In this document: positions 35,501 through 44,925 of the stretch, piece by piece | Position numbering within the stretch: position 1 is the stretch's first letter | Layout: each line of letters opens with the position of its first letter | DNA from: Volutella citrinella | Lineage: Eukaryota > Ascomycota > Sordariomycetes > Hypocreales > Nectriaceae | Assembly: GCA_034401135.1 (NCBI GenBank) | Contig: JAWZSP010000004.1 | Span: 4,154,001-4,218,000, forward strand | Reading direction: 5' to 3' | Length of the DNA stretch: 64,000 nucleotides | The notes under the pieces: generated by a model | Told to the model about the DNA's origin: nothing | Database searches by the model: none | What the model saw: only the letters and a program-made list of their open reading frames with translations | Made by a program: the position numbers and the translations under genes

Positions 35501-36291
35501 GTCTTCTGGTGCTCTCGAAACACTGAGCAGTCACTCTTGTCGGGCAGGTCCAAGAAGGTAGTCTTGGGCCTGGGCCTACTCTGCACCGCGCTCAAGTCCC
35601 TCTGGATCAGGAGGGAGATGAGGTCGGCTCTGGCGTCGGTGCACTGAGAGAATGAGACGGCGTAGTGCATGGGCGTCTTGCCGAGGTCATCCTGCACGGC
35701 CAACGCCTCATCGCAGGCACACTCTAGCAGCAGCCTGACCGTCTCGGGGTCAATGTTCTCCTTGAATGCGATGTGCAGCGCCGTCTTGCCGTCCTGGGCC
35801 TTCATGCAGAGCGCGTCATCCAGACATTGCATGGCGTCCGGACCCGAGGCCCCCCGGTCATGGGAGTCGCTGCATGCTGACACCATGAAGTTGACGATTT
35901 GGTGGTTCGAATTCCGCATAGCCATATACACGGGGTTATGCCCATCCTTGTTGGGATATCTGAGCAAGTCTGGATACTTGTCGACGAGCCGCAGGACCAG
36001 GAGCTCGACATGAGCTGATTCAATCAACTCAGTGTGCTTGACGATCTCGACCAGTGTGTGAAGCAGGTTCCCCGATATCTTGGCGGACGACCTGCCCGCA
36101 ATGTCTGCAAATTCGGCCAAGAAGTCGTCGACGGCGTCCTCGTCAGTGAAGCGGCCTCGATCCTTGATGGCTCGGTTTGCCGCCCTGAAGCGTTCCTCAT
36201 AGTCTCCATTCCGGTCGGTCTGGATGTCGTCCACTGCCTCGGGATCGAAGTCATCCTCAAAGACCGCGTCCGAGTCCCAATCTGGCGCCAT
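32552..36291 (-). CDS. Ankyrin-repeat protein with C-terminal subtilisin-like (S8) protease domain, 1,141 aa
   Basis: Exons on the minus strand are 36291-34851, 34790-34165, 34109-33489, 33431-33338 and 33195-32552; all are GT/AG and in frame. Residues about 1-25 are strongly acidic (DDFDPEAVDD). Residues about 75-240 contain degenerate ankyrin repeats (KDGHNPVYMAMRNSNHQIV, DGKTALHIAFKENIDPETV, LGKTPMHYAVSFS). Residues about 290-480 are charged and disordered, with an Arg-Glu run. The S8 domain shows D818 (VIALIDDGID), H855 (ARGHGTVMASMI), ATIISMSWTIP, and S1028 (TGSSVATALAAG), so the catalytic triad is complete. There is no signal peptide, so it is probably intracellular. S8 domains are known as effector parts of some fungal NLRs; here the domain is a separate gene beside one. 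The GTG-started extension upstream is ignored; the ATG at 36291 is used. Confidence 0.9.
35173..35196 (-). repeat. Hexamer repeat coding an Arg-Glu run
   Basis: Four perfect copies of CTCACG (plus strand) encode alternating Glu/Arg residues in the disordered middle of the ankyrin-S8 protein. The number of units could vary between strains. Confidence 0.85.
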
Positions 36292-36718
36292 TTGATATGA
36301 TGATATCACGCAACGTCAAGCGATATCCTTGGGAGGTATCCCTGGGTGGTTGTCGAGGCTACGGAGCTCAGTTGCAGAGAAACGAGGTGAAGAGCAACTG
36401 TTCCGGACTACGGCACAGCTTGGTGGACTCGCAACGACCTAGCCTCGCTCCTAGTCTGGTGACCGGCCTTCTGGCCATCCCTGCCCCTGTTCGTCCGAGA
36501 CAAGCAAGCCGTCAAGAGGCTCAAATGGGGGCCAAAAGCACACAGTGCGCTTACGCATGCAGGGATAGTCTTGGCCCCCAATCCATAGCGACACTAAATG
36601 TCTCACGATAGTGCAATGGTATTTCAGAGCCAGATAGCGGCCCGTCCCGGCGCTTGTATAGTGTAGCTTCTTGTTCTCTCGGATAGTCAGTCAACTTCAA
36701 ACCTTCCGAGACACAACA
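36292..36718. promoter_or_regulatory. Shared divergent promoter of the S8 protease and the 293-aa protein
   Basis: Only 427 nt separate the start codons at 36291 (minus) and 36719 (plus). Both promoters must overlap here, which predicts joint regulation. I did not recognise specific operator sites. Confidence 0.6.
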
Positions 36719-37600
36719 ATGGCCGAGATCAACCACGAGCAAGATGATGAGACGACGCTGGAGGTCGGCATGTACGAGGCCGGCGGGGAGGAAAACAGCA
36801 GTTTCCGCATCTTCAACGTTGCATCGGATCACTACCATCGAGCGGAGGTGCTCCAGCGCACCGGCGCCATCAACATCGCATGCAACCTCGAAAAGGTCAT
36901 GCACGGCGCCATGTCGGAGGACAGCGACTACTATGCAACTCTGATGGTCTTCCGGTGGACCTTTCAGGCCAAGAGTGGTCGCCGCATCCAGGATGCCGAC
37001 ATTGCGCTGACGTTTGAGCCTGGCCCCGGCGGCAGTGACGTTGAGGTTGAGAAGATTACATTCGACGACACGTACAGCCTCATGTCGTCAACCCAGCAGG
37101 AGAGCGTCACCAGGGGAGCGGAGGCCAACGTCGGCGTCGACTACGGCGCCAGCATCGGCGTGGGCGCCAAGTGGGAGAAGACGGTCAGCGGCGAGAAGAC
37201 GGACGCCATCACGCTGTACGGCGTGAGGCAGCTCGTCGACAGCAGGCCACCATACCGCGTGGCGAGCTGGCATCTAGCGGAGAACAAGTCGCAGCCCGCG
37301 GGCATCCCGGCGTCTCTCAAGGTGGCCGTCTTGGTATCGAGGCAAGACCGGGAGCCGTTCAACTGCCGAGTCGACTTTTCGTGCACGGCAGACACCAAGA
37401 CGACCATGGGCATGCTCTTCAAGAAGATCCCCAAGGACGACCCCATCATCTTCCAGCCCAACCCGCAGGTCAAGGGGACCCGGGCAAACAGGAACGTCTC
37501 GTACGGCCACGACGAGCTGGAGATCGAAGACCTCAACAAGTACTGCGACGTGACCTTTAGGACGGTCATTAAGGACGGGCAGAAGACGTGGGTTCACTAG
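36719..37600 (+). CDS. Fungal protein of unknown function in the NLR island, 293 aa
   Basis: I cannot assign a function. It is a single exon from the ATG at 36719; the open frame extends upstream only from a TTG. The protein has no signal peptide and no long hydrophobic segment. It alternates hydrophobic and polar residues in a beta-rich way. Three blocks look conserved-like: HRAEVLQRTGAINIACNLEKV (about 39-59), TRGAEANVGVDYGASIGVGAKWEK (about 130-153) with a glycine-rich centre, and CDVTFRTVI near the C-terminus. From memory, similar unnamed proteins exist in other filamentous fungi, but no named domain comes to mind. It is head-to-head with the ankyrin-S8 protease gene and upstream in tandem of the hydrolase/NACHT/ankyrin gene, so a role in the same process is likely but unproven. 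Confidence 0.85.
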   Translation: MAEINHEQDDETTLEVGMYEAGGEENSSFRIFNVASDHYHRAEVLQRTGAINIACNLEKVMHGAMSEDSDYYATLMVFRWTFQAKSGRRIQDADIALTFEPGPGGSDVEVEKITFDDTYSLMSSTQQESVTRGAEANVGVDYGASIGVGAKWEKTVSGEKTDAITLYGVRQLVDSRPPYRVASWHLAENKSQPAGIPASLKVAVLVSRQDREPFNCRVDFSCTADTKTTMGMLFKKIPKDDPIIFQPNPQVKGTRANRNVSYGHDELEIEDLNKYCDVTFRTVIKDGQKTWVH

Positions 37601-38077
37601 ACAAGCCAGTGACATCGACGGTAGATACTAGGTAGTCAGTACAGTAGTCATGTCATGTCATGCAGATCACCTTCTTCAGCCCTACTGCTCGCATTGCCTT
37701 AATTACCTGGGGACAAGCAAGCGAAGCCTCCACTTGCACGCATCAGCAGCAGAGAGGCGCGGAACCCTTGACAGTGCCAATCGCGATTCTGCACTGCGTA
37801 GCTGAAGGCAAGTGGAACAAGCTGGCCAGGGTAGCCCCTGCCACTGTCAGCATTTAGCACGCTCAGAAATGGATCAGATGGCCAGCAGGCCCCAGCGTTG
37901 CAGTCGCAATTTCGCTTTTCCGTCCAAAGCCGCATCCATTCATGGTGCAGTTGTTGCGGGCTGTGAACCGACGACACGAGAGCAACAAATCCGACGACTA
38001 CTTCCGCACCTGCCTTGCCTGTCGCTTGGATAACCTGCAAGAACGTCCACAACGAGCAAGCAAGCACAGCCGTGGCC
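37601..38077. other. Intergenic region before the hydrolase-NACHT-ankyrin gene
   Basis: This 477 nt contains the 3' end of the 293-aa gene and the promoter of the next. The downstream frame is open back to 38015 but without an ATG before 38078. A 239-codon minus-strand frame (37699-38418) overlapping the next gene is judged spurious. Confidence 0.5.
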
Positions 38078-41000
38078 ATGTCGGTGGACGCAAAGGCCAC
38101 TGATGCAGCCGCAGTGGTCAACAACGAGGAGGCATCAGCAGTAATCAACGATGACGAGGCTTCGACGGTAAACAACAAGGAAGCATCAGCGGCAATCGAC
38201 AATGACGACGCTTCAAGTGACAGCTCTTCAAGTGACGACTCTTCAAGTGACAGCTCTTCAGAGTCAGACGAGGCAGACAACACGTCGACCAAAGCAGACG
38301 ACTTCGACGCTTTCGATTCCGAGAGTGTGACGACAGAGGCTCTGCTCGAAGCCCATGCCCCGCTTCCGCCTCTCAAGGATGAGGCCAAGAAACTCGGACT
38401 GTCTGTCCATGTTAGCAAAGGCTGGTCGGGCTCTGATTACGACGATTACGAGTAAGCAGGCTCAAGGCCCACGGCTCACGCTGCGCCACAGGGCTAACCA
38501 CCATCATCACAGCGTCATCACTGTCCATGGCATACGCGACGATTACAAGTCTGCGTGGATTGACAAGGACGACTACTGGTGGGTGAGGCACAAGCTCCTC
38601 TCCAGCTACGGCGTGAGGCAGGTCGACTACTCGTACTTGATTGACGAGGAGTCTACGCTCTACGGTGAAGACGGAATCAAACTGCATGCGCAGACCCTTC
38701 TCAACGAATACGTCACAATCCGAGAGAAACTCGAAGAGGTACGGTTAATTGCTCAGTAGACTATCCAACGCGGGGTGTGTTGACACGGTTGCAGACGGAA
38801 ACTAATCGTACGATACTGTGGATTTGCCACGATGTTGGCGGCGCCATTGTCAAAGAGGTATGATCCTTAGGAGATATCGTCATGGTTTCCCGGGACTAAT
38901 GACGCCAGGCGCTCCTGATGGCAGCTGAAAATCCAAGCAAATACGGCAAAATCAGCATTTTAACCCCAGCAATAGTGAGTCTCCTAAACCCTCAAGCCGA
39001 TGTGATCATGTGCGGTTTCACTGACAACACCAGGTCTTCTTGGGCACGCCTCATCGATCCTACTCGCTTGACGAGCTTCAAGACCAGCTTCACGAGCTCA
39101 TGCTCCTCCCGGGGCCCCCCATCAGAGACCAGGTGTTGACCAAGGTCAAGCGGCTAGCAGAGCAGGTCGACAGCGTGAATCGGAGGTTCATAGACTCTGC
39201 CCAAGTCATCAGGACGGCCATGATCAACGTATTCTCGTCCAACGGTCCAGACACTCGACACCGCGTTATCGACTCAAAAACTGACAAGGGCTCTTCCAAG
39301 AAGGACGACACTGGTGATGAGAAAGCTGATGTCAAGAAAGACGACGACAAGAAGGATGCTGATAAGAAAGAAGATGATAAGAAAGAAGATGACAAACAAG
39401 TCGATGACAAGAAAGTCGATGAGAAGGAAGACGATGACAAGAAAGATGATGATAGGAAAGATGATGACAAGACAGATGATGACAAGAACGCTAAAGACGA
39501 CGAACTGACTTCCCCCTTCACGCATTACGTGCACAGTCACGGCATGCCGTTCGAGAGTGCTTTGACTGTTCAAAACGACAAGCTGAGTCACCTGGATCTT
39601 GTCTTTGGAGATGACAAGACGATGGATCTGTGGATTGACCCCGTGAAAGACATGTTCCAGAAGGTGGCTTGCTGTGAGTCGACGAGCGAGGCGGGCTCAT
39701 GCAGAATTACATTCTAACAACATCCCCTTTTTAGTTTTCAAGCCTAATTTCCATGCTTTCCAGCACCAGATGCGACTACTATCAATAGCACGCCCAATGC
39801 CGCCCATGGAGTCGCTCTTCGATGCCAACAAGTCTTGGGTTGCCTGGGTCTACGAGCAAAAAGCATTCAAGGAGTTCACCAAGCTTCCCACCGGGCCCAG
39901 TCTGCTACACCTCCATGCCAACGGAAACGAATCCATGATGGACATTGGCGAGTTCTCCCGCGACTTTTACGTCGGCTACGACCACCGCCTCACCTGCCCA
40001 GAAGCGAAGAGCACCCTGAGGCACCCTGAGAAGAGCATTGTCTACTTTGAGTTTGATCGGCATGACTCGCGGCGCAACAACATTTACTCCATGCTCTTGT
40101 ACCTCGTCAACCTCTTGACTTGGCGCTGTTGGGACTCTCAGCTTGGCGACTTCAACGTGCTGGGGGAGGAGTTGACCTTCCTCAGTGACGTGGGAGCCCT
40201 TACGCGCGAGGACCTCTATCACATGTACGCCTTCATTTCCATGGGTCGTCGAACCCAGCGAACGACTCTATTCATCAGCTGCTTTGACCAGTGCCCCGAG
40301 GACGAGCGAAAGTGGTTCCTAGGCAAGGTCATGCAGGAGCAGGGCTACACTGATGGCTTCTACCGCGTGATACTGTCCACCTGCGCAGCAGATGGTCTGG
40401 CTGTCGATGGCTTTCCCGGCTCTTCTTCCATCAACCTGGCAGAAGAAGGCCCATTTCACAAGACAACCTTTGAACAGTCTGTGGCTGCAAACCTCCAGAT
40501 GACCCTAGATGGTCTCATCAAGAGAAGACCGGTGTACAAGGAGCTTCGGACTGAGATGGAACAATTGTTCAAAGATTGTTCGCTCGCGTGGAAACGAGAT
40601 CTCATACATGCTATCCTCTATTGGCTTGAAAAGCTTGCTCGCGGAGGGCCCAGGTCAAAAATCGCCCAGATCATCGCCAAGCTATCGTCAGTCACGGCAG
40701 AAGACGTATTCGACGTCTTCATTAGTGCCCTGCCGCAGGAGGAGCAGGCAAAGGCCAAGAACTGCGTCGACTGGGTCAAACACGCCGCAGAACCATGGAC
40801 GCCTGAGGCGCTGGCTGGCGCACTTGCAGTCCATCACTGTCCTGGAGAAGAGCCAGCTCTCGATGACCTAGAGCCTGCCGAGTTTACGGGCTGGCTTAGA
40901 GCCACATTCTGCGGGCTCATCGTCATCCAAGGCCGCCACATCAAGTTCAGGCACCCCTCGTTTTACGACTTGCCTGAGATGGGCGTGGACGGAACCCCTG

Positions 41001-44000
41001 AGGCGCGAGCAGCCAAGGTGAACAGCAGCATCGCAGAGGCCTGCCTGCGGTACTTTTTCTTCGAGGGTGCACAAGAGCATCTGTCGACCATGTCCGTAGA
41101 GACTCTCGAGGGAGGCGGGTGGACAGAAGGTGTGCAGGACGCGGGCGGCATTGCCCACGAGGGAACAAGCATGGCCGAATACGCTGTCCGCTTCTGGTCA
41201 CAGCACTATCGGGTGAGCGGGGAATTTAAGCCCAGAAGCCTTGTGCAGAAGCTGTTCCAGGAGCACAAGAGGCGAGGTGCCTGGGCGATTCCTTTCTATA
41301 CTCTGTCCAACCCCTTCACCCGCATTGGCCAATCCTACATTTCACCACTTCCCTCATACGCCATGCTCGGACTGAAGGACTTGGTGGAAGAGTATTGCAG
41401 CTCGGAAAAGGACAAGCCAGAGTTTGAGAAGGATTGCTGGGCGGCTCTTACAGATGCCGCCAGAGTTGGCAATGCCGAAATAGCCCAGATATTGCTGTCA
41501 AAGGTTGGCGTGGACGAATCCGAGCTTGGCCATGCCCTGAACTGGGCTGCCGCGTACGGTCGAGGAGGCGCCATGGATGTCCTCATCAGCAAGATACCGG
41601 ATGCGAAGGAGTTCGCATGGCCCGAGAACCTGCTCACTCGGGCAGTCTCTGTGGGACTGGACAGCCTTGTAGCCGTCATGGTGCAATCTGGTTGCGACGT
41701 CAACGCAGGCAGCATCTACTGGGGAGCCAACGCCACAATAGTCGCCGTTTGGCGCGACCAACCGTCCACCGTGGAGTTGTTGCTGAGTCCGGATGCAAAG
41801 GCGGACCTGGAGTTGAAGGACAACGACGATGACACCCCCCTCCAAGCCTCTCTGCGACGCGGCAACCCGCGCATAGTTGGCGGGCTCTTGAAGGCCGGAG
41901 CCGTTATTGATAAGCCCTTCAACGCGGATAGTACACCGGCAATCGTCGCCGCAAGGTGCTACGCATACGAGTCTCTCGGCCTCTTGATCGACGCCGGGGC
42001 AGAGTTCCAGAACATGACCTCGCCAAAAGAGGGCGAAAAGTTGGAGGAGCCCATTGTGACTGCCGCTCAAAAGGGCTCGGCCGAGTGTATTCGTGTTCTG
42101 CTCTCAAAGGGGGCGAATCCAAACGTCCCCGGCGACTCCATGACTCCGCTCTACGAGGCCGTTGTTCGAAACCGGCTCGACATGGTCCGCATGCTCCTGG
42201 AGAACGAGCCCAAGGCAGATGTTACCGTCACCCCCCCGGATCGAGATTCCCTCATGATTATGGCAGCCGTGAGTGGGAACATTGAGCTCATGGGCTACCT
42301 CATTGAGCAAGGAGCCGAGATCGATGTCGTTGATGAACGCAGCCACTTCGCCAAGACGCCACTCACCAGGGCCATTGCCGCTGGGGACATTGAGATGGTG
42401 CGGTTCCTGCTCGAGAAGGGGGCCAAGATCAACTTCAACGGAGACGCCGACGGCTCAGATCCGCCCCTCTTCACTGCCGCGTACAACAACCGCGCCGAGA
42501 TCGCAAAGCTCCTGCTGGAGAAGGATGCAGACGTCATGTGGCGTGCTAGCGATAAATGGACAGCCCTACACGCGGGATATAGGGTTCCAGAGCTGGTCGA
42601 GGCGCTTTCCAACCGGGGATTGAACCCCGACGACCAGGGCTGGCACGGATCTCCCCTTCACATGGCCGCCAGGTACAACCACTCAAAGTCCATCGAGGCC
42701 CTTCTCGCGTTCGAGCCGAAGCCCAATGTAGACTTGAAATACTTCGACGAAGGAACACTCAGCCTCGTTGGCTGTACAGCGCTTCATATGGCCTGCGCTA
42801 TGCTTTACCCGGATTGTGTCAAGCTCCTTCTCGGCGCCGGTGCCGATACCCGGCTCCGAAACAAGGATGGCCTGGATGCTGCTGCTCTCCTGCTGAGTTC
42901 CGACTCCCAGACAAGCGACCCTGAGGACACATCCATGGAGAAGTGCTTCAAGCTTCTGCTTTCGAGCGCGAGCGGGATCGACACGGGCTATGTTGACGAC
43001 GAGGGAAACACACTGCTCCATCACATTGAGTGGAGGACGCCTCGCGCCGTGGTCGAGCTGCTCATCGAGGCCAACGTGCCCTGGGACACTCAAAACGACG
43101 AAAAGTATACGCCGCTGGCCATTGCGCTGAGAAGAGGCAACGAGAGTGTGGCCGAGTACCTCATCGACAAGGGGGCCCGCGTCCTGATCCTCGGACCGCT
43201 CTTTGGCAGCATTCTCCACCTGGCCTGCGAGAAAGGCATGACCAAGATCGTCAAGAAGCTGATCGGCGAGGCCAGGGCAGACCCGCTGGCAGTGGACCCA
43301 GAGTACGGCCAGTCGCTGCTGTATACTGCGCTCGGCATCGGAGGCAACGGGAAAGAACTCCTCGACATGGTGCCCTACCTCGTCGACGAAGCCAAGCTGG
43401 GCAGCGTGCTCATTGACAAGGCCGGCGGCCCGCTCGGCTATCCCATCATCCGGGCGGCCAGGAAGAGCGCGACGGGGTCTCTGCCTCACAGGGGCGTACT
43501 CAAGTATCTCATCCGACGCAAGGCTGCTCTCAACGTCACCGACAGCGAGGGCCGCACCGCCATGCACTTTGCGTCCACAGCCAGAAACTCCCACGACCTG
43601 AGAGTCCTCCTGAGGGCCGGGGCCGACCCGAACATCAAGGACAAATGTGGGCGCACGCCGCTGCACTTCGCGGCGTCCTCCACGAGAGCCTGCATGGTCC
43701 GCCTGCTGCGAGCTCTGGACAAGTCGGCTGTCGAAGAGGCCGACAACGACGGCTGGACCCCGTTGCTCTGGGCTGCCCGGTCCAGCTTCGGCGCGGGCGT
43801 GCCCAGGCTTATCAAGTTGGGTGCTGATATCTGGGTCCGAGGCCGCGCATTCGACGGCAAGCAGGAGTGGACGGCCTTGAAGCTCGCCCGCTTCGCCGGT
43901 ATGGAGGACCATATCGTCGAGCTAGTGACCCCCAAGGAGCTCACGAGGACCACGTCCGATGGCAAGACGGAGAAGTGGGATCCCTACCTCAGCAACACCA

Positions 44001-44427
44001 AGCAAGGCGACCCCAAGTACTACCCGTGCTCGAGCTGCCTCACCGTAAGCTAACCCCCAAATCCACCCCTCTCCCCCCGCAGTGGGCCTGGAGAAAACTA
44101 ACAGCTGCATAGTCCATCGTCGGCATCCAGTGGAAATGCATCGAGTGCTCCGACGACGTGTCGCTGTGCTTCAAGTGCTACGGCCACCGGTCCACCGTGC
44201 ACGATGCGGCGCACACCTTTGAGGAGATTGGCCCTCGCCTGCGGTCCTTGCCGAGCCCATCTGTCACAGCGTCGAGGTCGGCGTCGCCGGCCAGCAACAA
44301 GGCGCCTGCCGATGGTGACGAGGCCCCGGTGGGTGGCGAGGACGAGGCTGCGGCCGCGTCGGGATCAGAACGTGGGAGTGATGATAGTTTCGACCCTGAC
44401 GCTTTCGACCCCGATGCGGAGGATTAA
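38078..44427 (+). CDS. Alpha/beta-hydrolase-like - degenerate NACHT - ankyrin - ZZ-finger protein, 1,997 aa
   Basis: Exons: 38078-38451, 38513-38738, 38795-38857, 38909-38974, 39034-39673, 39735-44044 and 44113-44427; all are GT/AG and in frame. Residues 1-110 are acidic, Ser/Asp-rich and repetitive. A SesB/SERAC1-like lipase fold follows: VITVHGI (126-132), the nucleophile elbow ICHDVGGAIVKEA (210-222, Asp213 where Ser is expected) and VFLGTPH (244-250). A Lys/Asp-rich insert spans about 324-400. The region 505-660 resembles a NACHT but lacks a P-loop (LLHLHANGNES replaces GxxxxGKT) and keeps only a Walker B relic, LFISCFDQCPEDER. About 800 residues of ankyrin repeats follow. The C-terminus is a ZZ zinc finger: C1888, C1891, C1902, C1905, C1912, C1915, H1923, H1927. 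The layout matches fungal NLR-like architecture, but catalysis and nucleotide binding both look lost or altered. Confidence 0.88.
39280..39500 (+). repeat. Lys/Asp-coding low-complexity tract
   Basis: Imperfect GATGACAAGAAA-like units encode a run of mixed Asp and Lys residues (about residues 324-400) between the hydrolase-like and NACHT-like parts. The tract keeps the frame and looks like a flexible charged linker with unstable length. Confidence 0.85.
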
Positions 44428-44925
44428 ACCTCCGTTCCGTGAAGCTTGCGAGTACGGTCTCCGCGTCGGCTGTGATGCTGTGCCTCCGGCGACGAGTGGC
44501 GATCTCGGAGGGTGCCGCGACCTCGAGGCTCACAGCATGGTCAAGTGCTTGTAGTTGAATAGGCGTGAGATGATCTCAGTCCGTATATTAGAGACTCTAA
44601 TAAGTATGTATATCAACTCTGGCCGGATCCATGGCCGGCTCCGTATACGCGCTGCCGAAACATTCTGGTGCCTCACGCGATCTGATCAGGAGAGCTTGGT
44701 GTTGGGCCTCGTTGATCTGCAACTTCCCAAAGCAATATGGGTTGCTTTACAGAGCAGTATGCGTAGGTTCCTCAATTCACTGGATATTAATTGTTGAGCC
44801 TCGGTCCACGTTTGTCAATGTCCTCATCCTCCAACCTTGCCCTACGGCGGGGTCACGATTGATCCACTGTAGTCGAGTTCAATCCATGTGCATTATTAGT
44901 CGTAATATCAAGTCGCTATAGCATT
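44428..44925. other. Convergent 3' intergenic region
   Basis: This 498 nt lies tail-to-tail between the ZZ-finger protein and vps45. Nothing beyond 3' UTR sequence is seen. Confidence 0.5.

Noticed and set aside
36719..37600. Pore-forming toxin or lectin assignment for the 293-aa protein
   Set aside because: The beta-rich pattern and glycine-rich strand pair are suggestive, but no family signature could be matched, so no function was assigned.
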